Below are positions 25,094 through 32,644 of a stretch of 64,000 nt of DNA, one piece after another (within the stretch, counting starts at the first letter, position 1; each line of letters starts with the position of its first letter). This DNA comes from Bin87 sp034428455 (GTDB taxonomy: Bacteria > Chloroflexota > Dehalococcoidia > Lucifugimonadales > UBA3495). The stretch is from positions 3,963 to 67,962 of the forward strand of contig DAOUHZ010000161.1 in assembly GCA_034428455.1 (NCBI GenBank), read 5' to 3'. Position numbers and translations under genes: made by a program. A model generated the notes under the pieces. It did not search any database. It saw only the letters and a list, made by a program, of their open reading frames with translations, and was not told the origin of the DNA.

Positions 25094-26380
25094 ATGGTTA
25101 CCACCTTTAACGAAAACCTGTTTTCCCCTGAAGTCATCCAGGATCCGTATACGTACTTCGGCCGGATGCGCGAGGAGGACCCGGTTCACTGGAATGACCC
25201 CTACAAGCTGTGGGTCATCACCAAGTACAAGGACTTGGTCTGGGTAACCCGACGTCCTGAAGCATTCTCGTCCGAGGTCTTCCACCGGGACCCGCTGCCT
25301 CCATATCCTTCGATTGACGAATCCGACATGGGCCTCTACGAGGACGTGCGGAACTTCTTCAGCCAGTGGTTCATCCAGACCGACCGGCGCGCGGTGAGCA
25401 CCCACGAGCACATTCGCGAGCACGGCGGCCCGGACCACACCGACATGCGGAAGGTCATCCACGGCTACTTCACGCCGAAGGCCATGGAACTCTGGCGCCC
25501 GCTGGTGCAGTCCGCCATCAATCAGTTGCTGGACGAAGCGGAAGAGCGCGGCAGCATGGACGTGATGCGAGACTATGCCACGCCGCTGCCCCTGCTGGTC
25601 ATCGCCGCCATGATGGGCATCGAGACCTACGACCGGCAGTTCATCCGCTCGCTGGCGGAGAAGCTGCTGTTCATCGGTCGCGGCAACGCCGACCGCATGC
25701 AGCCCCTGTCCGAAGGCATCACCGAGCTTCAGGACTACCTGCGGCCCATGGTCAAGGCCCGCCTGGACAACCCCAACGGCGACCTGCTGGACAAGATGAC
25801 CGACGCCGCCCGCACCACCAACGCGGCCGGACAGCGGATCATGGACGAGGAGCAGGTGGTGGCCAACGCCATCCTGCTGCTCCTGGCCGGTCATGAGACC
25901 ACCATTAACCTGATCTGCAACGGCACCCGGGCGTTCATGGAGCACCCGGAGCAGTGGGAACTGTTCAAGAGCGACCCCGCCGGCAGGATGATCCGCGCCA
26001 CCGAGGAGTGCCTGCGGTACGACCCGCCGGTCAAGTCCATCACCCGCATCGCCGGTGAGGACGTCGAACTGGGCGGCAAGCTCATCCAGAAGGACGAGCG
26101 GATGCGCTGGTTCGTCACCTCCGCCAACCGTGATCCCGAAGTGTTCGACCGCCCCGACGACTTCGACGTCGAGCGGTACCCGAACCCGCACGTGGCCTTT
26201 GGCAGCGGCATCCACCACTGCCTCGGCGCCACCCTGGCGCGGCTGGAAGGGCAGGAAGCGTTCAAGGCCCTGGCCGAGCGGTTCCCGAACCTCAACATGA
26301 GCTGCAACTCTGAGGACCTCACCTACACCTCCAGCATCACGTTCCGGACGCTGGAGACCCTGCCGGTGGCCCTGTCGTAA
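25094..26380 (+). CDS. Cytochrome P450, copy 1
   Basis: A 428-residue soluble bacterial P450. I-helix oxygen-binding motif LLLAGHETTINL, K-helix ExxR in EECLRYD and haem loop FGSGIHHCLG with the thiolate Cys near residue 376. Class I enzymes of this kind receive electrons from a ferredoxin and monooxygenate a small molecule. It differs from textbook CYP107-like proteins by about 14 extra residues before the C helix (segment RRAVSTHEHIREHG ahead of GPDHTDMRK). GGGAGGGACTTT precedes the ATG. First of four P450 genes in the same direction, with its own promoter and terminator. Confidence 0.93.
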   Translation: MVTTFNENLFSPEVIQDPYTYFGRMREEDPVHWNDPYKLWVITKYKDLVWVTRRPEAFSSEVFHRDPLPPYPSIDESDMGLYEDVRNFFSQWFIQTDRRAVSTHEHIREHGGPDHTDMRKVIHGYFTPKAMELWRPLVQSAINQLLDEAEERGSMDVMRDYATPLPLLVIAAMMGIETYDRQFIRSLAEKLLFIGRGNADRMQPLSEGITELQDYLRPMVKARLDNPNGDLLDKMTDAARTTNAAGQRIMDEEQVVANAILLLLAGHETTINLICNGTRAFMEHPEQWELFKSDPAGRMIRATEECLRYDPPVKSITRIAGEDVELGGKLIQKDERMRWFVTSANRDPEVFDRPDDFDVERYPNPHVAFGSGIHHCLGATLARLEGQEAFKALAERFPNLNMSCNSEDLTYTSSITFRTLETLPVALS

Positions 26381-26408
26381 TCGGTTCGCAAATCCCCGCA
26401 GGATTACG

Positions 26409-26443
26409 AGGCCCGGCGAACATTCGCCGGGCCTTGGCTTTTG
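26409..26443 (+). terminator. Intrinsic terminator after P450 gene 1
   Basis: A near-perfect stem GGCCCGGCGAA / TTCGCCGGGCC with a 2-nt gap, followed by TTGGCTTTTG. Confidence 0.75.
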
Positions 26444-26447
26444 TCGC

Positions 26448-26476
26448 TTGCGCGCACGGCGTACGGAGCCTATAAT
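26448..26476 (+). promoter_or_regulatory. Promoter of P450 gene 2
   Basis: TTGCGC, 17 bp, perfect TATAAT at 26471-26476, about 70 bp before the ATG and directly after the terminator of the preceding gene. Confidence 0.65.
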
Positions 26477-26548
26477 CGGCGCATCACAGCAGTTTTATCT
26501 GCGTAATTCGTCGGCAAATCGCGTGTCGCACACCGGAGGTCGCAGGAA

Positions 26549-27808
26549 ATGGTTAGCACAATCAACGACAATCCGTTCTCCCTGGAAGCGATGTACCAGC
26601 CCTACGAATTCTTCGCGCGTCTGCGCGATTGGGAGCCGGTGCACTACAACGAGGAGTATGAAGTCTGGATGGTCACGGACTGGGAGCACCTGGTATGGGT
26701 GACCCGGCACCCGGAGGTCTTCTCGTCCAGCGTGTTCGCCCGGGACCCCCGGCCGCCGAACCCGCCCATCGACGAAGACGACATGGAGATCTACAACTAC
26801 ATCAAGAAGTGGCAGGTTTCCCGGTTCATCCAGCACGACCAGAAGCGGTACAACCCCGGGGTCAGCGGTCCCGACCACGTGGACATGCGCCGGGTGATGC
26901 ATGGCTACTTCACCCCCAAGTCCATGGAGATGTGGCGGCCGCTAGTACAGTCCGCCATCGATGAATTGCTTGACGTAGTGCAGGAAAAAGGCCGCATGGA
27001 CGTGATGGCCGACCTGGCCACGCCGCTGCCCCTGCTGGTCATCGCCCGGATGCTGGGCATCCCGGACAGCGACCGCCCCATCATGCGCCGGCTGGCCAAG
27101 GATCTGCGTCACCTGAACCGGACGGGCCCGAACCGCATGGGTCCCTTGTCCGAATCGGTGCAAAATTTGCAGGACTACCTGGGTCCGTTGTGCGACGAGC
27201 GCATCGCCAACCCCAAGGACGACCTGATCTCGGTGGTTGCCGAGGGGGCGCGTCGGGGCATTTTCGACCGCGACATGGTCGTGAACAACGTGATGCTGCT
27301 GCTGTCCGCAGGCCACGAGACCACCATCAACCTGATCTGCAACGGCACGCTGGCCTTCACCCAGCACCCGGACCAGTGGGAGATCCTGAAGTCGGATCCC
27401 GAAGGCAAGACCGTGCGCGCCACCGAAGAATGCCTGCGGTACGACTCGCCGGTGAAGTCCATCCAGCGCATCGCCATGGAGGACATGGAGCTCAACGGCC
27501 AGCAGATAAAGGAGAATGACCGGGTGCGGTGGTTCATCTCCGGGGCCAACCGCGACCCCAAGGTGTTCGACCGGGCGGACGACTTTGACGTCGAACGCTA
27601 CCCCAACATGCACGTGGCCTTCGGCAGCGGCATCCACCACTGCCTCGGCGCAACCCTGGCCCGCCTGGAAGGTCAGGAGATCTTCCGCAACCTGGCCAAC
27701 CGCTTCGAGAGCCTGGAACTGGAAGTGCCGGCCGAGACGCTGGAATACGACCAGCTGATCGGCCTGCGGGCGCTGGAATCGCTGCCAGTGACGGTGACCA
27801 ACGCGTAA
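26549..27808 (+). CDS. Cytochrome P450, copy 2
   Basis: A 419-residue P450 with LLLSAGHETTINL in the I helix, EECLRYD in the K helix and the haem loop FGSGIHHCLG (Cys about residue 365). It is very similar along its length to the next gene, sharing long blocks such as SRFIQHDQKRYNP, MHGYFTPKS and LATPLPLLVIARMLGIPDS, so the two look like a tandem duplication. It shares the extra segment before the C helix with copies 1 and 3. The ribosome site CCGGAGGTCGCAGGAA precedes the ATG. It has its own promoter and terminator. Substrate unknown. Confidence 0.93.
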   Translation: MVSTINDNPFSLEAMYQPYEFFARLRDWEPVHYNEEYEVWMVTDWEHLVWVTRHPEVFSSSVFARDPRPPNPPIDEDDMEIYNYIKKWQVSRFIQHDQKRYNPGVSGPDHVDMRRVMHGYFTPKSMEMWRPLVQSAIDELLDVVQEKGRMDVMADLATPLPLLVIARMLGIPDSDRPIMRRLAKDLRHLNRTGPNRMGPLSESVQNLQDYLGPLCDERIANPKDDLISVVAEGARRGIFDRDMVVNNVMLLLSAGHETTINLICNGTLAFTQHPDQWEILKSDPEGKTVRATEECLRYDSPVKSIQRIAMEDMELNGQQIKENDRVRWFISGANRDPKVFDRADDFDVERYPNMHVAFGSGIHHCLGATLARLEGQEIFRNLANRFESLELEVPAETLEYDQLIGLRALESLPVTVTNA

Positions 27809-27837
27809 CCGCGCAACGTCGACATCAGGCGCTGCGG

Positions 27838-27880
27838 TGCGCCGGGGAAGTGGATAACCCTCCCCGGCGCACTCATTTAT
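27838..27880 (+). terminator. Terminator after P450 gene 2
   Basis: An 11-bp stem TGCGCCGGGGA / TCCCCGGCGCA with a 12-nt loop, then CTCATTTATG. Confidence 0.7.
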
Positions 27881-27923
27881 GTTGCAGTCTGGGCGGCCGA
27901 CGGACTGTTTGGTGCGCGAACGA

Positions 27924-27952
27924 CTGCACTCCGCGCGAATATCGGTTATAAT
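27924..27952 (+). promoter_or_regulatory. Promoter of P450 gene 3
   Basis: A perfect TATAAT at 27947-27952 with a weak -35 (CTGCAC) 17 bp upstream. The context GTTATAATCGGC resembles the -10 region of P450 gene 2 (CCTATAATCGGC). Confidence 0.55.
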
Positions 27953-28022
27953 CGGCCAATCTGGAGGCGCTGCGGGCTGTTGGGCCGGCAGCGGTGTCAA
28001 CGTACCACCGGAGGTACAACCA

Positions 28023-29294
28023 ATGGTAACCACCTTCAACGACAATCCGTTTTCACCGGAAGCGATCTATAAGCCGTATGATTTTTACAACCGGCTGCGA
28101 GAACACCAGCCGGTGTACTACAACGAGCAGCTCGAGGTGTGGATGATCACCTCGTGGGAGCATCTGGTGTGGGTCACCAGGCATCCGGAGGCGTTCTCGT
28201 CCAGCGTGTACGCCCGGGACACGCGCGCCCCGAACCCACCGATCGATGAAGACGACATGGAACTCTACAACTTCATCAAGAAGTGGCAGGTTTCCCGCTT
28301 CATCCAGCATGACCAGAAGCGGTACAACCCTGATGTCAGCGGCGCGGACCACATCGACATGCGGCGGGTGATGCACGGCTACTTCACCCCCAAGTCAATC
28401 GAAATGTGGCGGCCCCTGGTGCAATCGGCCATCGACGAGTTGCTGGACGCCGTGGAAGAGAAGGGTCGCATGGACGTGATGGCCGATCTGGCCACGCCGC
28501 TGCCCTTGCTGGTTATCGCCCGGATGCTGGGCATCCCAGACAGCGAGCGGGAGCGCCTGCGGGAACTGGCCAAAGACCTGCGGTTCCTCAACCGTGAAGG
28601 CCCCGACCGGATGAAGCCGCTAACCCAGGCCGTGCAAAACCTTCAGGACTTCATCGCGCCGATGGTGGAGGACCGGATCAGCAATCCCGAGAACTTTGAT
28701 GCCACTGACCTGATGTCCGTGGTCTGCGAAGGCGAGCGGCAGGGCGTGTTCAATCGGGACATGACCGTCAACAACATCATGCTGTTGCTGTCCGCCGGAC
28801 ACGAGACCACCATCAACCTGATCTGCAACGGCACGCTGGCGTTCACCCAGCACCCGGACCAGTGGGGCATCCTGAAGTCCGATCCGGAAGGCAAGACCGT
28901 CCGCGCCACCGAAGAAGCCCTGCGCTACGACTCGCCGGTGCGGTCAATCCAGCGCATCGCTATGGATGACATCGAGCTGAACGGCCAGTTGATCAAGAAG
29001 GATGACCGGGTCCGCTGGTTCATTCCCGGGGCCAACCGCGACCCCAAGGTTTTTGACCGCGCCGATGACTTTGACATCGAGCGGTACCCGAACCAGCACG
29101 TCGCCTTCGGCAGCGGTGTCCATCACTGCCTGGGCGCCACGCTGGCGCGCCTGGAGGGTCAGGAGATCTTCCGCAACCTGGCCAACCGCTTCGAGAAAGT
29201 CGAGCTGGAGATCCCGGTGGAACAGGTGGAATACGACCACGTGCTCACCTTCCGCGCGGTGGAGAGCCTCCCGGTGAAGGTGACCAGCGCCTAG
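28023..29294 (+). CDS. Cytochrome P450, copy 3
   Basis: A 423-residue P450 with I-helix LLLSAGHETTINL, EEALRYD in the K helix and haem loop FGSGVHHCLG (Cys about residue 369). It is the close paralogue of the preceding gene; differences concentrate in the segment after REGPDRMKPLTQAVQ and near the C-terminus, where substrate contacts often lie. The ATG at 28023 has CCGGAGGTACAACC upstream. A terminator follows the stop. Electron transfer probably comes from the ferredoxin encoded at 31366. Confidence 0.93.
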   Translation: MVTTFNDNPFSPEAIYKPYDFYNRLREHQPVYYNEQLEVWMITSWEHLVWVTRHPEAFSSSVYARDTRAPNPPIDEDDMELYNFIKKWQVSRFIQHDQKRYNPDVSGADHIDMRRVMHGYFTPKSIEMWRPLVQSAIDELLDAVEEKGRMDVMADLATPLPLLVIARMLGIPDSERERLRELAKDLRFLNREGPDRMKPLTQAVQNLQDFIAPMVEDRISNPENFDATDLMSVVCEGERQGVFNRDMTVNNIMLLLSAGHETTINLICNGTLAFTQHPDQWGILKSDPEGKTVRATEEALRYDSPVRSIQRIAMDDIELNGQLIKKDDRVRWFIPGANRDPKVFDRADDFDIERYPNQHVAFGSGVHHCLGATLARLEGQEIFRNLANRFEKVELEIPVEQVEYDHVLTFRAVESLPVKVTSA

Positions 29295-29321
29295 CCTTCA
29301 TCATCCGCGTCGCACGTAAAG

Positions 29322-29358
29322 AGCCGGTGGCCCCTTTCAATGGCCACCGGCTTGTCTT
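29322..29358. terminator. Terminator between P450 gene 3 and the HicBA-like pair
   Basis: A perfect 11-bp stem AGCCGGTGGCC / GGCCACCGGCT with a 9-nt loop and a T-rich tail (TGTCTTGTC). It sits between convergent genes and could serve both strands. Confidence 0.7.
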
Positions 29359-29377
29359 GTCGGCTCGGACTAAACGG

Positions 29378-29626
29378 TTAGTGATCAGTGTAGAGAGATT
29401 CCAAGGCAGCCTCGATTTCAACGCGGCTGATGCCGATTTTTGACAAGTTGAATGCCAGGTCGTCAAACGGCACGTCCCAGCCATCAACAACCACGGTGAT
29501 GACATCGTCACCTGTTGCGCTGATATAGACTGCATACCCTCCGAAGCGTTCTATTTCCTCTATGCCGAGCCGGGCGAGTATCCCGCTCACTTCAAGCCAG
29601 TTCAGGTTAGCGCCATCAGGTGGCAA
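29378..29626 (-). CDS. HicA-like small protein, catalytic His replaced
   Basis: An 82-residue protein. Its helix-strand-strand-strand-helix pattern (LEVSGILARLGIEEIERF, GGYAVYI, VITVVVDG, LAFNLSKIGISRVEIEAAL) resembles HicA mRNA interferases. Where HicA has Gly-Ser-His, with His as the catalytic residue, this protein has Gly-Gly-Tyr. It overlaps the upstream HicB-like gene by 11 bp, so translation is probably coupled. If homologous to HicA it is likely non-cleaving. It sits, in opposite orientation, inside the P450 cluster. The family assignment is tentative. Confidence 0.5.
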   Translation of the reverse strand: MPPDGANLNWLEVSGILARLGIEEIERFGGYAVYISATGDDVITVVVDGWDVPFDDLAFNLSKIGISRVEIEAALESLYTDH

Positions 29627-29966
29627 TCAGCACCTCTTCAAGGCTCACTTCGGCTGCTAGGCCTTCACGATAAGCGGCGATGTCCTCCTGGAGAGGTAAT
29701 GTAGCGAACCCCGTTTGACAGGTCGTATTCTGGCCGTCCCCCTGGTTGCTGTAATAGCGTACCTGGCGTTTTTCTAGAAAACGACCGATGGCTTCCATGT
29801 TGCCATGAAAGCTGCCCAGCAACGCGGTCAATGCCTTGTTCACTTCCAACCGGGCAGCTTGGCGTGTTTCACCGTAAACTGTGAACCCGAACTGAGGGGA
29901 GCGGCAGGCCCAGCGGTCCGATCTTTTCTCGGTCTCTACCGTAATGTGCATTGAGATTTTAGCCAT
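29616..29966 (-). CDS. HicB-like antitoxin-type protein
   Basis: A 116-residue protein. The first 50 residues follow the HicB partial RNase-H-like pattern (ISMHITVETEKRSDRWACRS, then GFTVYGETRQAARLEVNKAL, in place of the usual GDTxEEA). The C-terminal half has no obvious HTH or ribbon-helix-helix. The ATG at 29966 is favoured by GGGAG nine bases upstream. It is first gene of a two-gene unit with the HicA-like protein, overlapping it by 11 bp. It probably binds and neutralises, or regulates with, that partner. Confidence 0.5.
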   Translation of the reverse strand: MAKISMHITVETEKRSDRWACRSPQFGFTVYGETRQAARLEVNKALTALLGSFHGNMEAIGRFLEKRQVRYYSNQGDGQNTTCQTGFATLPLQEDIAAYREGLAAEVSLEEVLIAT

Positions 29967-30066
29967 CGCCTTCATCTCCCAATTTCCATATCATTTGCAG
30001 TTTGAATTGTAACATCGCTTGTGATAATTTTGACCTCAGCCCGGCCCGCAGTATGAGGGATTGACC

Positions 30067-31296
30067 ATGCCCCCCAGCATCCACGACGACCTGTTCGCCG
30101 CCGAGGCGATCCGCGATCCGTACGGCTATTTTGGAGCCCTGCGGGCCGAAGCGCCGGTTCACTGGAACGAGCAGTACCAGATGTGGGTGGTAACCAGCTA
30201 CGAGCGGTTGGTGTGGACGGCCCGGCATCCGGAATACTTCTCCTCCGAAGTGGCGCTGCGGGACAACGCCCCGCCTTCTCCGTCTATTCCGGAAGAGGAC
30301 ATGGAACTGTTCGCCGCAGTGCGTCAGTGGCGGGCCGCCCAGTTCACCCAGAATGATGGCGCCAAGCACAAGGAAAAGCGCAAGATTGTTCATGGGTACT
30401 TCACTCCGAAAGCCATGGAGACCTGGCGTCCGCTGGTCCGCCAGACCGTGAACGACCTGTTGGACGATCTTCAGGGCGCGGGCCGCATGGACGTAATGCA
30501 CGATTTCGCCACGCCGCTGACGTACAGCATCATCGCCAGCCTGATGGACATACCGCCCAGCGACCGGAATTTCGTCAAGGAATTGTGCGGCCGGATGTGC
30601 GGGTTCGACGGCAACCAACCGGACCGGATCCGCATGTACGCGGAGGGAGTGCAAGCCGTTACCGATTACCTCGCCCCCATCGTGGCCGAGCGCGTCCGGG
30701 AGCCTGGCGACGACCTGCTGTCGGTGATCTGCAAAGGCGAGATCATGGGCGCCTACACCCGGGACGAGGTGTTAGCGAACGCGCTGCTGCTGCTGGTCGC
30801 CGGACACGAAACCACCAACGACCTGATTTCCAACGGAGTGCTGGCCTTCGCCCAACACTCCGACCAGTTTGACCTGCTGAGAACCGACCCTGACGCCCAC
30901 ATCGTAAACGCCGTGGAAGAAGTACTGCGGTACGATTCGCCCCTGAAATCCATCCAGCGAGTCGCGACGCGGGATGTGGATATGGGCGACGGCCAGCGCG
31001 TGGGCAAGGACGACCGCGTTCGGTGGGTGATTTCGTCGGCCAACCGGGATCCCGAGGTTTTCGAAGAGCCGGACGGCCTGGATATCACGCGAAACCCGAA
31101 CCCCCACGTGGCCTTCGGCAGCGGCGTTCACCACTGCCTGGGGGCGACCCTGGCGCGGTTGGAGGGACAGGAAGCCTTCGCCGAATTGGCCCGCCGCTTC
31201 GAGGGATTCGAGCTGGAAACCGATCCCAACGAGTTGGAATACCTGCCCAGCGTGGGGCAGCGCACCCTGCTGAACCTGCCGGTTGCGACACGCTAG
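30067..31296 (+). CDS. Cytochrome P450, copy 4
   Basis: A 409-residue P450: LLLVAGHETTNDL (I helix), EEVLRYDSP (K helix), FGSGVHHCLG (haem loop, Cys about residue 357). It is the most divergent of the four and lacks the extra pre-C-helix residues of copies 1-3, reading QFTQNDGAKHKEKRKIVHG there, close to the usual pattern. The ATG at 30067 was preferred over a TTG 6 bp upstream on ribosome-site spacing (GAGGG). It is followed after 69 bp by a ferredoxin gene with no terminator between, so the two are probably one transcript. Confidence 0.93.
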   Translation: MPPSIHDDLFAAEAIRDPYGYFGALRAEAPVHWNEQYQMWVVTSYERLVWTARHPEYFSSEVALRDNAPPSPSIPEEDMELFAAVRQWRAAQFTQNDGAKHKEKRKIVHGYFTPKAMETWRPLVRQTVNDLLDDLQGAGRMDVMHDFATPLTYSIIASLMDIPPSDRNFVKELCGRMCGFDGNQPDRIRMYAEGVQAVTDYLAPIVAERVREPGDDLLSVICKGEIMGAYTRDEVLANALLLLVAGHETTNDLISNGVLAFAQHSDQFDLLRTDPDAHIVNAVEEVLRYDSPLKSIQRVATRDVDMGDGQRVGKDDRVRWVISSANRDPEVFEEPDGLDITRNPNPHVAFGSGVHHCLGATLARLEGQEAFAELARRFEGFELETDPNELEYLPSVGQRTLLNLPVATR

Positions 31297-31365
31297 CAGC
31301 CGGCCGCCGCAATCGATATAGCGAACACTCTCGGTTCGCCTGACCATCACGAGGAGGTTACCCCG

Positions 31366-31590
31366 ATGGCCCGACAGTTGAAAATCACCGTGGACTACAA
31401 CGTGTGCGTGGGCAACGCCATGTGCGAGACCTTCGCGGAAAACACCTTTGGCCTGAACGATGACCGTCAGTCTTACGTCAAGGACCCGGCCGGCGACCCC
31501 GAGGACACCATCATCGAAGCAGCTGAGAACTGCCCGGTTACGGCCATCACCGTGGAAGACGCGGAGACCGGGGAGATTTTGTTCCCGTAG
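31366..31590 (+). CDS. P450-type [3Fe-4S] ferredoxin
   Basis: A 74-residue ferredoxin. The cluster ligands are Cys14 and Cys20 (CVGNAMC, C-x5-C) and Cys56 in NCPVTAI. The missing fourth Cys indicates a [3Fe-4S] cluster, the type typically paired with bacterial P450s. The sequence begins with the strand KITVDYNVCVG typical of this family. GAGGAGGTTACCCC precedes the ATG. It is probably the electron donor for copy 4 and perhaps for all four P450s. No ferredoxin reductase gene is in the window. Confidence 0.93.
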   Translation: MARQLKITVDYNVCVGNAMCETFAENTFGLNDDRQSYVKDPAGDPEDTIIEAAENCPVTAITVEDAETGEILFP

Positions 31591-31617
31591 AAAGTCCGCA
31601 TCCAACCGGATACCGTG

Positions 31618-31648
31618 GGGGCGAATGATTATTCGCCCCTACATTTTT
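31618..31648. terminator. Intrinsic terminator after the ferredoxin
   Basis: A perfect 9-bp stem GGGGCGAAT / ATTCGCCCC with a GATT loop, followed by TACATTTTT. It abuts the stop codon of the convergent LLM gene, so it may serve both genes. Confidence 0.8.
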
Positions 31649-32640
31649 GCGACCACTTCCTCGCCGAACCTGCGAATAATATCCGCCGGATCATGGCTGA
31701 TGGCGGTGATCTGCAAAACGTCGGCGCCGGACGCGCCGATCTGGACAACCTTGGCGCGGCATTCCTCGGGAGTGCCAACCACGGCGAACCGGTCGGCCAG
31801 ATAGTCGGTCACGCCGAGCTCATCCGATAACGCGGCGTTGCGCGTCTCGCCAACCTGCTCGTGTTCCGCCGGAACGTACTCCCCCTGGATGATCTGCATC
31901 GCCTCGTGAAGCTCGGGCGGGACGTGCTTGCCTTCCAAAGTGAAGCGGAAGGCGTGATGCGCGCTGGCGGCGAGGGCCATGCGGATCTCGTCGATTGCGG
32001 CGGCATGGTCATCTGCAATGTTGCACTTGGCGAAGGCCCAGACCTCCGTGGACCCCGCCGGCTTGCCCGCGTCGGCCTCGCCTTCTCGGATGCGCGACAC
32101 AGTGTCATCCAATATCTCCCGCGTCAGACCGGTGTGGATCATCACCCGGTCGGCGATTTCGCCGGCCATGCGCAAAGTCTGCGGGCCTTCCGCCGACATC
32201 ATGATGGGCACCGAGTTATTGCTCCAGCGCACGTGGCCCTCGCGACCCAGGTACTCCGCAGTTTCCCCGGCCAGGAAGGCGCGGACGGCAGCCACGTAGT
32301 TACCCAACGCCCGCATACGCGCTGGCCGGAGCCCCAAGTTCAGGATCGCGCTGTCGCCGGTGCCAATGCCAAGAAACGCCCGTCCCTCCGACAGCTCCTG
32401 TAGCGACGCGATTGCTGAAGCGGTCACCGCCGGATGTCGGGTCAGCGGATTGGTAACCGACGGCCCAAGGTGGACTCGCGAGGTGTCGGTGGCGGCCACG
32501 GCCAGGGAGACGAAAAGCTCGCGGAAGAGCGATTGCGAGTCCGCGACGCCGATGTAGTCGAATCCGACATCCTCGGCCAGGCGAACGTGCCGACGAAAGG
32601 ACTCGTAGGAACTGGGCAGGAGGGTTACGCCGTATTTCAT
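31639..32640 (-). CDS. LLM-class flavin-dependent oxidoreductase
   Basis: A 333-residue luciferase-like TIM barrel. Family segments are HVRLAEDVGFDYIGVADS, LGPSVTNPLTRHPAVTASAIASLQELSEGRAFLGIGTGDS and PIMMSAEGPQTLRMAGEIADRV. It is an F420- or FMN-dependent oxidoreductase or monooxygenase; the cofactor cannot be decided by eye. The ATG at 32640 leaves a 4-bp gap after rmuC, and the start MKYGVTLLPSS is usual for the family, although the ribosome site is weak; ATG codons upstream overlap rmuC. It is downstream of rmuC in the same direction. The SAR202 group is known for large expansions of this family. Confidence 0.88.
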   Translation of the reverse strand: MKYGVTLLPSSYESFRRHVRLAEDVGFDYIGVADSQSLFRELFVSLAVAATDTSRVHLGPSVTNPLTRHPAVTASAIASLQELSEGRAFLGIGTGDSAILNLGLRPARMRALGNYVAAVRAFLAGETAEYLGREGHVRWSNNSVPIMMSAEGPQTLRMAGEIADRVMIHTGLTREILDDTVSRIREGEADAGKPAGSTEVWAFAKCNIADDHAAAIDEIRMALAASAHHAFRFTLEGKHVPPELHEAMQIIQGEYVPAEHEQVGETRNAALSDELGVTDYLADRFAVVGTPEECRAKVVQIGASGADVLQITAISHDPADIIRRFGEEVVAKM

Positions 32641-32644
32641 TGCT

